Shown: piece after piece, positions 54,039 through 62,114 of the stretch
Layout of the letters: each line of letters begins with the position of its first letter
Numbering within the stretch: the first letter of the stretch is position 1
DNA from: an uncultured Nitrososphaerales archaeon
Lineage (GTDB): Archaea; Thermoproteota; Nitrososphaeria; Nitrososphaerales; Nitrosocaldaceae
Direction: 5' to 3'
Length of the DNA stretch: 64,000 nt
NCBI GenBank assembly: GCA_938030895.1
Contig: CALHIV010000011.1
Coordinates: forward strand, 165,612-229,611
Notes under the pieces: model-generated
The model's input: only the letters and a program-made list of their open reading frames with translations
Databases searched by the model: none
Told to the model about the DNA's origin: nothing
Position numbers and translations under genes: made by a program

Positions 54039-54176
54039 ACTGTAAATAATTATGTAGTGCTGGCAATTAAATGCAACCATTATCATATGATAGATTTGAT
54101 ACCGCCTAGGTTAACAGTTGTAAGTAATAAGCAATAAGCAATATAATCAACATTAACATACATTTAATGACCCATC

Positions 54177-54749
54177 TCATCCTCTCTTTATCTCTACCTC
54201 GAATAACCTAAGGCATGATGTACAGCAGAAGTGATACTCACCCTTGACTATAGGTTCTCCTACGATACTGCCCTTACAATAATCACACTCTAGCCTTACC
54301 ACTACTGACTTTTGTATCATCTGCTCTTCCTTTATTGTCTGAGTTATTATCTGGCTTGAGATTAGTTGAATGCTAGGTATACCTGTTAGCCTTGCTCTTA
54401 GTCTCTCTAGAGATGTTACATCATCGAGCGCTGCCCTAAGCACTAGATTTGCATCTCCAGATGTCAAGAGTATCAAGTTTACCTCCTCCATCTCCTTAAC
54501 CCTTGCTACTACATCCTCCACATTACTAGCCTTGATGTATAATAGTGCACTAACCTGGTTGAGCATCGAGGTATCTATTATTGCAGAGATCCTCTTTATG
54601 AGCCCAAGTCTTACAAGCCTATCATACCTTGCCTTTACAGTTGGTGTGCTTACACCTAAACTCCTTGCCAACCTTCTGAACGATTGTCTGCCATCCTGCA
54701 TGAGTAGGAGGATCAATCTTCTATCAACATCATCAAGATACATAGGCAT
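54177..54749 (-). CDS. Lrp/AsnC regulator with C-terminal TRASH metal-binding domain
   Basis: 190 residues. N-terminal HTH (VDRRLILLLMQDGRQSFRRLARSLGVSTPTVKARYDRL), AsnC-type ligand domain (residues 62-145), then a TRASH domain LECDYCKGSIVG...YHFCCTSCLRLFE with five Cys. The same build is known in crenarchaeal copper-responsive regulators next to copA. Position directly upstream of copA in the same direction, with 138 bases between, supports copper control. ATG at 54749 or 54743. Two perfect 20-base direct repeats lie 62-101 bases upstream of its start. Confidence 0.9.
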   Translation of the reverse strand: MPMYLDDVDRRLILLLMQDGRQSFRRLARSLGVSTPTVKARYDRLVRLGLIKRISAIIDTSMLNQVSALLYIKASNVEDVVARVKEMEEVNLILLTSGDANLVLRAALDDVTSLERLRARLTGIPSIQLISSQIITQTIKEEQMIQKSVVVRLECDYCKGSIVGEPIVKGEYHFCCTSCLRLFEVEIKRG

Positions 54750-54810
54750 ACTACCACCTTTTAATCACTACTGTACTGCTATCATAATCGATAATTAAAT
54801 ATTAATGATA

Positions 54811-54850
54811 ATTTATTAATTAGTAACCTAATTTATTAATTAGTAACCTA
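54811..54850. repeat. Two perfect tandem copies of a 20-base unit
   Basis: ATTTATTAATTAGTAACCTA occurs twice head to tail upstream of the TRASH regulator gene. Each copy contains TAGGTTA on the minus strand, a heptamer also present near the copA promoter at 54107-54113. A candidate regulator-binding site. It could also be neutral duplication. Confidence 0.7.
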
Positions 54851-54878
54851 TAGTTCTGTTCTCTTCATCCCCTCTCGG

Positions 54879-54897
54879 GTCAGATCGCCCATCTGAC
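54879..54897 (-). terminator. Hairpin downstream of the phosphomevalonate dehydratase genes
   Basis: Perfect arms GTCAGAT and ATCTGAC around loop CGCCC, 22 bases past the stop of the small subunit. No T-run follows on the minus strand, so it may protect or process the 3' end rather than terminate, or it may be an operator for the next gene. Confidence 0.4.
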
Positions 54898-54918
54898 ACT
54901 TATACATAGGGGTTATAT

Positions 54919-55371
54919 TCAAATCTTACTCTCCTTCCCTTCACTCTCCTCCATCCTTATGCTTATAGAGGCTTTTGTAGCATCTGCTTTAACTATAATA
55001 TAGATGCTACTACTGCTACATAACCCCATCAGTCTATCATACTCAGCACACTCAACAAGGGGCATGTTGGATATGGCACATGCAGATGCTGTTATTATAT
55101 CTACCTTTGAGCATATAACAGCGGTAGGAGCATTACCACTCATCTTTGCAGCATATAACCTGTATGCACCAACACTGCTACCTATAGCATTGGGGAATAC
55201 CAGAACCTTGCCAGCAACGCTCTTGCCATTCAGAATATGTGCTGAATCATTCACTACACCATTGGTATCTATGCTTAGCAGGTTTATAGGTTCATAGGTT
55301 GCTATAGCATAACCTTCTCCATAACCCTTGACTATGCTCTTGCATAGCATCTCCATGTTATACATACTCAT
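54919..55371 (-). CDS. Phosphomevalonate dehydratase small subunit (DUF126)
   Basis: 150 residues, the aconitase swivel-domain-like small subunit. Segments: SIVKGYGEGYAIATYEPINLLSIDTNGVV, HILNGKSVAGKVLVFPNAIGSSVGAYRLYA and GNAPTAVICSKV, which carry the conserved serine-rich loop (GSSVG). With the large subunit it dehydrates mevalonate 5-phosphate in the archaeal mevalonate pathway. The ATG at 55371 overlaps the large-subunit stop as ATGA. A GTG at 55377 is the alternative. Confidence 0.88.
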   Translation of the reverse strand: MSMYNMEMLCKSIVKGYGEGYAIATYEPINLLSIDTNGVVNDSAHILNGKSVAGKVLVFPNAIGSSVGAYRLYAAKMSGNAPTAVICSKVDIITASACAISNMPLVECAEYDRLMGLCSSSSIYIIVKADATKASISIRMEESEGKESKI

Positions 55372-56561
55372 ATACACTCATCCCTGACTATCTCTCTCAT
55401 ACTCTTCAAGCATACACCAACCCTGTTCCAATTCTTGAGGTAGTATGCTGCCTTTACGCTATTTGTGATAACAGAGTCAACATCATCTCTACTGATCAAT
55501 GGGGTCAAGCATGAGCAGCAGTCAGAGTAGACCTCTACGCCAGCATGCTCCATAGCATCTATGTAGCCTATACGCCTCGCCTCTTCATAAACATGTCTTG
55601 CACAGAAGAGTAGGCAGCGCTTTCTGAACCTCTTCCCTTCAAGCATACTAGCAAGCATCTTGAGTTCGTTCATCCCAAGCTGAGGGCTCCCGAAGACTAT
55701 TGCATCGCCTTCATCCTCATCGCTCAGCTCATCCTTAACGGTCTTAGCATCCCTTGCTGTATATTCTATCCTATGCTTTACATCATCAGAACCAGCATGG
55801 TTGATGAGGAACATACCAGCTGAGCCAGACGTACCCAAGGCTGAGCATAACGCTTTAGCATGGATGATAGCAATTCCATCTCTGCTAGTGAGAGACTCTA
55901 GCCCTAACCTGAAAGATATACACGGCTCATTAATCTTACCAGCATAGTAGCCTAGTAGTGCGATATCCAACTCATCCTTAACCTCATGCCTCACATCTAT
56001 CATGGTATGAGCGCTCCTAGCCTCTTCAACCCTTAGGCCAGAGTATGGTGCTTTACCAGTTAAGGCACTTGCAAGAGCACTAAGCGCACTCTCCTTGTTT
56101 GTTACAAGACCAAGTATAGAGTTTGCATATATCGCTGCATTACTCTCAGCGAATGATACATGCTCCCCTCCAGCAGGTATTGGCAGTACCTCGTATGGTA
56201 TGCATGTATAAGATCCAATGATGCCCATAGCCTCATATGCACGCCTTATCCTCTCCTGCTTCTCAACGAACCTATCATCATGGTAGCCTTTGAGCGGATC
56301 ATAGCCCATTGGGTTGAGCGTGCTTGTAACCCTAACCTTGAGGTTGTTCTCAACCACATCCTCGCTCATCTCCTCAAGGAATGCTAGCCCAGCATCCCCG
56401 ATCGTGTTGTAGTTAACGCCAGATATGTGTGCCCATCTCACAGGTATGAGCCTATCAGCATCCATCGCATTCCCTATGGCAAGTAGTATCCTGTATGCTG
56501 TTGCCAATGCCTCACCATACTTACCGTCAAGGGCATCCTCCTCTTCCCTGCTTAGTTGCAT
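55368..56561 (-). CDS. Phosphomevalonate dehydratase large subunit (aconitase X family)
   Basis: 397 residues of the AcnX/DUF521 family. It converts mevalonate 5-phosphate to trans-anhydromevalonate 5-phosphate, the step that defines the archaeal mevalonate pathway for isoprenoid lipids. Cluster and active-site segments include HISGVNYNTIGDAG, GSYTCIPY, HVSFAESNAAIYANS, GSPQLGMNEL and SDCCSCLTPL. The frame is open to 56900, but that extension is the antisense of the endonuclease gene. The ATG at 56561 lies 26 bases after CTTTTAATAC on the minus strand. Confidence 0.92.
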   Translation of the reverse strand: MQLSREEEDALDGKYGEALATAYRILLAIGNAMDADRLIPVRWAHISGVNYNTIGDAGLAFLEEMSEDVVENNLKVRVTSTLNPMGYDPLKGYHDDRFVEKQERIRRAYEAMGIIGSYTCIPYEVLPIPAGGEHVSFAESNAAIYANSILGLVTNKESALSALASALTGKAPYSGLRVEEARSAHTMIDVRHEVKDELDIALLGYYAGKINEPCISFRLGLESLTSRDGIAIIHAKALCSALGTSGSAGMFLINHAGSDDVKHRIEYTARDAKTVKDELSDEDEGDAIVFGSPQLGMNELKMLASMLEGKRFRKRCLLFCARHVYEEARRIGYIDAMEHAGVEVYSDCCSCLTPLISRDDVDSVITNSVKAAYYLKNWNRVGVCLKSMREIVRDECI

Positions 56562-56582
56562 ATATATGATCTTGCTACCATA

Positions 56583-56594
56583 TGTATTAAAAGC
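56583..56594. promoter_or_regulatory. Shared TATA-like core of aconitase X and endonuclease III genes
   Basis: TGTATTAAAAGC is centred about 26 bases from the minus-strand ATG at 56561 and 22-26 bases from the plus-strand ATG at 56611. Confidence 0.45.
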
Positions 56595-56610
56595 CTTTAT
56601 GCCTATGCTA

Positions 56611-57336
56611 ATGATAACTGCTATGAGTACGGTAGGGAGGGTATTGGAACTCATGCATTCTACCATGAAGAGGTTGGAGGCTGAGGGCTTTGGCTCAGCA
56701 AAGATAAGATCAAGGTTAACTGCACTGAAGGAGTTGCAGGAGGAAGAGGGCAGAGATCCTCTTAGGATACTCATAGGAACCATACTCTCTGCAAGGACTA
56801 GGGATGAGAATACGAGGGTAGCAGTAAGGAATCTATTCTCAAGGTTCAACGATGCAAAGGAACTTGCAGATGCAAGTGTTGATGAGATAGAGCAACTCAT
56901 AAGACCAGCAGGCTTCTACAGGGTTAAGGCCAGAAGGATAAAGGAGATTGCAAGGATCATTGCATATGAGTATGATGGGAGAGTTCCAGACACCCTTGAA
57001 GGTCTGCTCAGGCTACCAGGGGTTGGTAGGAAGACTGCAAACTGTGTTCTTGTGTATGCCTTCGATAAGCCTGCTATACCAGTAGATACCCATGTGCATA
57101 GGATAGCCAATAGGCTTGGTTTAGTATCGAGTAAGAGTGCAGAGGAGACTGAGTATATGCTCATGGAGAAGGTTGATATCTCTTACTGGAAGAGGATAAA
57201 CGATACATTCGTTATGTTTGGGCAGAATGTATGTAGACCAATAGCACCATTGTGCAGCATATGCATGCTTAAAGATACCTGTAGGTATTACATGGAGAGG
57301 AATAGCAGACGAGCTAGCCAACAGAATAGCGTGTAG
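56611..57336 (+). CDS. nth: Endonuclease III (DNA glycosylase/AP lyase)
   Basis: About 241 residues, base-excision repair of oxidised pyrimidines. HhH motif LLRLPGVGRKTANCVL with catalytic Lys, catalytic Asp in VDTHVHRIANRLG, and the [4Fe-4S] loop as C-x6-C-x2-C-x5-C (VCRPIAPLCSICMLKDTC). An early segment LIGTILSARTRDENTR matches the family (LSAQTTD). The start is at ATG 56611 (or 56623), judged from promoter spacing. The much longer open frame upstream is antisense to the aconitase X gene. Confidence 0.95.
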   Translation: MITAMSTVGRVLELMHSTMKRLEAEGFGSAKIRSRLTALKELQEEEGRDPLRILIGTILSARTRDENTRVAVRNLFSRFNDAKELADASVDEIEQLIRPAGFYRVKARRIKEIARIIAYEYDGRVPDTLEGLLRLPGVGRKTANCVLVYAFDKPAIPVDTHVHRIANRLGLVSSKSAEETEYMLMEKVDISYWKRINDTFVMFGQNVCRPIAPLCSICMLKDTCRYYMERNSRRASQQNSV

Positions 57337-57370
57337 TCAATGGCAACCAAGCAAGTAAATATGCCTACCA

Positions 57371-58063
57371 TCAGTTTGATTGCTCAGTATCCTTATCCCT
57401 TCGCTTGAACTTTAGGAGGATGAGCACTATACCAGCAACGGCCCCAGTAACTATGAATGGTACGCTCATTATAGGATTATCCAATGGGTTCCCTGACATG
57501 ACCTCTATCGTTATGACTCCTGCAAGCGCACTATATGGGGCATCTAACCCATCCCTTCCATACACCTCTACCCCATCTATTGCAAACTGCTCTATGTTTA
57601 GCCTATCAACAACTACCCTCTGACCATTGTTGACACTAAGCCTCTCACCTTGAGCATATGTCATCATCACTGCTCTCTCAGGGAACCATGCATTGCTGTT
57701 CCTGTACATCGTCATGTATCCGATGCCCTCCTTGGAGAGAGCAAACCATAGTACCCTATCCTCTCCTCTCATCCCCAACTCTAGGAACTCGCCCGTATTG
57801 AATGCATTCCTGAACCTCAAGACCACTTTAGCATCACTACTCTCTGGGTTGTAGATGAGATTGTTGTTTATTGTCACTATCCAGTTTGCTGTATGCCTTC
57901 TCTCCAATTTGTAGAGGTAAGGATCATCTATGGTACCGTTTGCTGCATCAAATGGTATAACAAGCCTATCAACACCCCTCTCTACTTGAGCGTGTATAGG
58001 ATGCATAACTACTAGTAGTATTATTATGACTGTTGGTATAAGAATATCACTCTTACCTTGCAT
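57371..58063 (-). CDS. Secreted, C-terminally membrane-anchored surface protein, unknown function
   Basis: 230 residues. A signal peptide (ILIPTVIIILLVVMHPIHA) is followed by an outer domain of about 170 residues rich in beta strands and lacking Cys, with possible N-glycosylation sites (DAANGTID, NNNLIYN). A single C-terminal helix (SVPFIVTGAVAGIVLILLKFK) with a basic, then acidic tail serves as anchor. A TATA-like ATTTTAATTA lies 26 bases upstream. Family not recognised; similar topologies are common among archaeal surface proteins. Confidence 0.7.
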   Translation of the reverse strand: MQGKSDILIPTVIIILLVVMHPIHAQVERGVDRLVIPFDAANGTIDDPYLYKLERRHTANWIVTINNNLIYNPESSDAKVVLRFRNAFNTGEFLELGMRGEDRVLWFALSKEGIGYMTMYRNSNAWFPERAVMMTYAQGERLSVNNGQRVVVDRLNIEQFAIDGVEVYGRDGLDAPYSALAGVITIEVMSGNPLDNPIMSVPFIVTGAVAGIVLILLKFKRRDKDTEQSN

Positions 58064-58144
58064 GAGTAGAATAGAAATGGATGAGTAATTAAAATGCTAT
58101 GTTCTTCTATGTAACGCTAATGCCAATAATGTTGGTTAGCAACG

Positions 58145-58168
58145 CTATATGCTATGCTATATGCTATG
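58145..58168. repeat. Two tandem copies of CTATATGCTATG
   Basis: Perfect 12-base duplication spanning the last codons of the ATP sulfurylase gene and its downstream spacer. Confidence 0.6.
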
Positions 58169-59339
58169 GTACAAACGGATCCTTATACTGCATTATAACA
58201 TCGACGACCTCTGGCCTCATGAGGAGTTCTGATGGCCTCTCACCCTCATTTATCATCTTCCTTAACCTTGTACCACTCAACTCAAGCCTGTAATCCGTTG
58301 GATGGGGGCACATCCTCTCACTAACTATCCCCATACACCTCTTGCAGTAGAAGAATGCGGGGAAGAATATAGGTTCTATCCCCAGATCTGGATACTCCTT
58401 GAATATCTCTTGGGCAGCGAATGGATGATAGAACGAGCCTACACCAGCATGATCCCTTCCAATTATAAAGTGTGTACATCCAAGGTTCTTGCGCATTATA
58501 GCATGGTGTATAGCCTCCTTCGGTCCAGCGTAACGCATCTCAGTATGTAGTGTAGCAAAGAGCACCCTCTCCTTTGGATAGTAGTTCTCTACCAACACCT
58601 CATATGCCCTTATTATAACATCATCCTTAAAGTCACCAGACTTCTTCCTGCCTATCAAGGGGTTTATGAAGAGCGCATCGAAGAAGTTAAGGACAGACTT
58701 TTGGAGCATCTCATGTGCTAGATGCGGTATATTCCTTGTCTGAAAGCCTACTATGCTTCTCCACCCCCTCTCTGCAATAATCCTCCTAGACTCCTCTGGA
58801 GTAAGCCTATACCTCATCAGTCCTTCTCTACCAATTGCCCTACTAACCAGATCTATCTTACCATGAACAAATGTATCATTCATGGCCAGGGTCTTTGCTA
58901 CTCCAGGATGGGATGTATCGGTAGTTTGGTACACACTCCTTGCTATATCCATCTTATCATAATTGAAGTGATCTTCAACATGCATGAGTGCCATAACGTT
59001 ATTGTTGCTTACAAGCAGAACCTCTCTAGCATCATTCATCCTTACTGCTGTAGTGTGATCAACATCCAATAGGATTGGTATCGTCCATGCAAGCCCATTT
59101 GGGAGCCTCCCCTCTCTAAGCACGTGTGTAAGATCATCATAGTCCATGAATCCCTCAAGTGGGCTGAGTATACCATCTGCGATATTTACAACATCATTTG
59201 CTAGATCATCACTTATATGAATACGGGGAATATCATCATCCAATACCCTCTCTCTCGAACTGCTGTCCAGAACCCTATTTATGAGACGACCACCATGTGG
59301 TTCAGGTATACCTTTCGATACCATAGAGATCGATATCAC
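58164..59339 (-). CDS. sat: Sulfate adenylyltransferase (ATP sulfurylase)
   Basis: 391 residues, activating sulfate to APS. Active-site motifs are GFQTRNIPHLAHE (QxRN and HxxH) and GRDHAGVGSFYHPFAAQ, and a zinc-type site near FYCKRCMGIVSERMCPHP. The N-terminal beta-barrel PUA-like domain starts with PHGGRLINRVL. The start is GTG at 59339 or ATG at 59324. It lies 15 bases downstream of the reductase gene, forming a two-gene sulfate assimilation operon. Confidence 0.95.
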   Translation of the reverse strand: MISISMVSKGIPEPHGGRLINRVLDSSSRERVLDDDIPRIHISDDLANDVVNIADGILSPLEGFMDYDDLTHVLREGRLPNGLAWTIPILLDVDHTTAVRMNDAREVLLVSNNNVMALMHVEDHFNYDKMDIARSVYQTTDTSHPGVAKTLAMNDTFVHGKIDLVSRAIGREGLMRYRLTPEESRRIIAERGWRSIVGFQTRNIPHLAHEMLQKSVLNFFDALFINPLIGRKKSGDFKDDVIIRAYEVLVENYYPKERVLFATLHTEMRYAGPKEAIHHAIMRKNLGCTHFIIGRDHAGVGSFYHPFAAQEIFKEYPDLGIEPIFFPAFFYCKRCMGIVSERMCPHPTDYRLELSGTRLRKMINEGERPSELLMRPEVVDVIMQYKDPFVP

Positions 59340-59354
59340 TCATTGCTACTATTA

Positions 59355-60077
59355 TTACTGTTTACCCTTCTTTAGGGGGTTCAGGTGTAGTCCACACTCC
59401 TTGTATGCATCCTGCTCCCACCACCATCTCCCTGCCCTGAACGGTTCTCCAGGTTGAACTGCTCTAGTACATGGCTCACATCCTATGCTCGGATAACCCT
59501 TATCGTGCAGCCTATTGTATGGCACACCATTCCTCCTTATATACTCCCAGACCATATCCCATGTCCAGTCTGCTAGTGGGTTTATCTTTATAATCCCGTT
59601 ATGTTGTGCATCAACCTCAACCTTGGCTATACCTGCTCTTGTATCCGCCTGCTCCCTCCTAAGTCCAGTTATCCACGCATCTAGGTTGCTCAATGCTCTA
59701 TTCAATGGCTTGACCTTCCTTATCTCACAGCATAGCTTCCTCAACTCAACGCTATGGTAGAATAGGTTTAGACCGTACCTCCTAACCATCTCCTCAACCT
59801 CCCTAGCATCTGGGAAGTAGACCTCTATGCTTACACCATACCTATCCCTTATTGCATCCATAACATCGTATGTCTCTTGATTCAACCTTCCAGTATCTAA
59901 CGTGAATATCTTAACATCCTTCCTTATCCTTGCTAGCATATCTATAAGCACGACATCCTCTGCACCAAAGCTCGATGCTAGAGCAATCCTTGGATGGAAC
60001 CTATCTACTGCCCATCTTAGTACTTCCTCAGCACTCTTACTCTCTAACTCTCTTGCTATAGCCTCAACGCTCTGCAT
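59355..60077 (-). CDS. cysH: APS reductase (assimilatory, iron-sulfur type)
   Basis: 240 residues. PP-loop-like LASSFGAEDVVLIDML; the [4Fe-4S] ligands characteristic of APS- rather than PAPS-specific enzymes (RKLCCEIRK and GCEPCTRA); and the catalytic Cys in the C-terminal ECGLHLNP. It reduces APS to sulfite using thioredoxin. TATA-like TTTATAAATA is centred 26 bases before the ATG. First gene of the cysH-sat operon, and a functional link to the SQR/TrxB region. Confidence 0.93.
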   Translation of the reverse strand: MQSVEAIARELESKSAEEVLRWAVDRFHPRIALASSFGAEDVVLIDMLARIRKDVKIFTLDTGRLNQETYDVMDAIRDRYGVSIEVYFPDAREVEEMVRRYGLNLFYHSVELRKLCCEIRKVKPLNRALSNLDAWITGLRREQADTRAGIAKVEVDAQHNGIIKINPLADWTWDMVWEYIRRNGVPYNRLHDKGYPSIGCEPCTRAVQPGEPFRAGRWWWEQDAYKECGLHLNPLKKGKQ

Positions 60078-60193
60078 CTTGATAGGATGAGGATCAATTA
60101 TTTATAAATCTAAGCCTTTATGTATAAATGTTAGAGATTAGCATGTATGATTGATACCACTCTGACTTATGGATATGCTATTCATTCTTTGAC

Positions 60194-60652
60194 CTAGATC
60201 TTGAGCCTCATCCACCAGAGCCCGTGTAGGAATAGCAGTACTACACTAACTGGTACTATAGCAAGATAGTATATATCAGCAAGATAGTTGAGATCTATGA
60301 TCACTAGTATATTCGAGATCACTGCAAACCATGATATAGATGCAAAGATTAACAAGAGTATGCTGTAAGCCTTTCTACCCTCGGCCATCTTCAAGTTAAG
60401 TTTTCTGTAGAAGATGTATATAACAAAGGCACCAATAACAATCTTGCCCAACAGGAAGATATCGAGTCCATAAAGGTTGTACACTATACTGGTCTCAAGG
60501 TATGCTGGGACCCATTCAAGTGAGATCCCATAATATGTTATCAGCGTATCTATTATAACGAATGCCATAGTAAATGATAAGAGTTTGAGTATTATATTTC
60601 GTTTCGATACCTCTATACGTTTACCTTTGAACATTAACTTGATTAATACCAT
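60194..60652 (-). CDS. Four-helix membrane protein, unknown function
   Basis: 152 residues with a basic N-terminus (FKGKRIEVSKRN) and four probable transmembrane helices (LLSFTMAFVIIDTLITYYG; IFLLGKIVIGAFVIYIFY; YSILLLIFASISWFAVISNI; IYYLAIVPVSVVLLFLHGL). A loop with EWVPAYLETSIVYNLYG lies between helices 1 and 2. No catalytic motif is seen. It stands alone between sulfur genes and the tRNA synthetase. Confidence 0.7.
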   Translation of the reverse strand: MVLIKLMFKGKRIEVSKRNIILKLLSFTMAFVIIDTLITYYGISLEWVPAYLETSIVYNLYGLDIFLLGKIVIGAFVIYIFYRKLNLKMAEGRKAYSILLLIFASISWFAVISNILVIIDLNYLADIYYLAIVPVSVVLLFLHGLWWMRLKI

Positions 60653-60703
60653 CTCATTTATAAATAAATTTATTTTATGAGTTTGGAATTGCTCTGCTTT
60701 ATA

Positions 60704-62020
60704 TCATGGGTACACTCTAGTTATGGTTCTAGGGAAGAGTGATGTAGCCCTTATATGCTTGAGGTTGCATACCCATCTGAGTACTCTCTCAACCCCTATA
60801 CCAAAACCAGCATGGGGTGGCATCCCATACCTCCTCAGATCCAGATACCACCTGAAAGACTCTAGAGGAAGGTTGTTACTCCTTATCCTCTCAAGGAGAG
60901 TATTGTAGTCATGTATTCTCTGCCCCCCAGTGGCTATCTCACCGAACCCCTCTGGAGCAATGAGATCAGAAGATAATGTTATCCTTGGATCATCCTCCCT
61001 GCACATGTGGTAGAAGCTCCTAGCACTGATCGGATAATCGGTTATGAAGAATGGTTGTGTGAACATCTTTGATACTAGCCTCTCAGCCTCAGTTGGTACA
61101 TCCTCGCCCCACTCAAAGTCTATGCCATGCTTAATAGCAGTCTCTCTAACCTCATCGTACTTGATCCTTGGGAATGGTCTCTCAACAGTATTCAGTCTTC
61201 TCCCTAGTATATCCAACTCCCTCTTCCTCTTCTCTACTATCCTATTGCAAATGTATGCCAGTAGATCCTCCTGAAGCCTCATGTTATCCTCCTGTGTGTT
61301 GAACGCAACCTCAGCCTCTATCATTATGAACTCTGTAAGATGCTTTGGCGTCTTACTCTTCTCAGCCCTGAATGCTGGCTGCATCGTGAATACCTTGCCG
61401 AATGAGCATATCGCTGCCTCTTCATAGAACTGTGCGCTCTGAGTCAAGTAGACCTTCTTCCCAAAGTACTCCAACTCGAAGAGTGTTGCTCCCCCCTCCA
61501 CTGCAGTACCTACTATAGATGGTGCGGTTATGAATGTGAACCCACGATCGTAGAAGAAGTCAAAAGCAGCTTTGATCAGTTCACTCCTTATCTTCATTAT
61601 AGAACTGCTCTTCATACCCCTTATCGAGAGATGTCTGTTATCATATAGGAAGGATGCAGATCTTACAGTGCTCTTGTTTATTGGCCATGGCTCCTCTGCT
61701 CTTGCAATAACTTCTATGGTCTTGACGAGCACTTCCTTGCCATTCAACGCTCTAGCATCTGAGCGGAGTATGCCTCTAACTACTATAGCAGACTCTATGC
61801 TCACATCCTTCATAACCTTCATTACATCATCATTACTCACTCCCTTCTTGCCAACCAACTGTATATAGCTTGAACCATCACGCAGGAGTATGAACGCTAA
61901 AGAGCCTATATCGCTCTTGTTTGCAACCCAACCTCTTAACTCAACCATGCTACCATCCGGCATTGTTATACACTCATCCACTGTAACCCTTACAGCAGTA
62001 GCAGTGGTACTATCATGCAT
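60704..62020 (-). CDS. asnS: Asparaginyl-tRNA synthetase
   Basis: 438 residues. N-terminal OB-fold anticodon-binding domain (VELRGWVANKSDIGSLAFILLRDG), then the class II core: TAVEGGATLFELEYFGKKVYLTQSAQFYEE (motif 2 side), FRAEKSKTPKHLTEFIMIEAE and motif 3 GFGIGVERVLRWV, ending FPRTITRVYP. The QSAQFYEEAA wording and the C-terminal FPRTxxRxYP favour AsnRS over AspRS. The ATG at 62020 lies 26 bases after GATTTAAAAC. An upstream ATG at 62086 adds 22 unlike residues. Confidence 0.82.
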   Translation of the reverse strand: MHDSTTATAVRVTVDECITMPDGSMVELRGWVANKSDIGSLAFILLRDGSSYIQLVGKKGVSNDDVMKVMKDVSIESAIVVRGILRSDARALNGKEVLVKTIEVIARAEEPWPINKSTVRSASFLYDNRHLSIRGMKSSSIMKIRSELIKAAFDFFYDRGFTFITAPSIVGTAVEGGATLFELEYFGKKVYLTQSAQFYEEAAICSFGKVFTMQPAFRAEKSKTPKHLTEFIMIEAEVAFNTQEDNMRLQEDLLAYICNRIVEKRKRELDILGRRLNTVERPFPRIKYDEVRETAIKHGIDFEWGEDVPTEAERLVSKMFTQPFFITDYPISARSFYHMCREDDPRITLSSDLIAPEGFGEIATGGQRIHDYNTLLERIRSNNLPLESFRWYLDLRRYGMPPHAGFGIGVERVLRWVCNLKHIRATSLFPRTITRVYP

Positions 62021-62114
62021 ATGAATAACTCTGCTAAACCCAGTTTTAAATCTATAATAATGTAATGGGATCTGCTGGTAATACATATTACCCCTTTACA
62101 TGCTTCATACTATC

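Noticed and set aside
56425..56610. N-terminal extension of the endonuclease III frame
   Set aside because: Antisense to aconitase X and without family similarity.
56562..56900. Long N-terminal extension of the aconitase X frame
   Set aside because: It is antisense to endonuclease III, reads as low-complexity Ser/Leu, and the ATG at 56561 has a well-placed promoter core.
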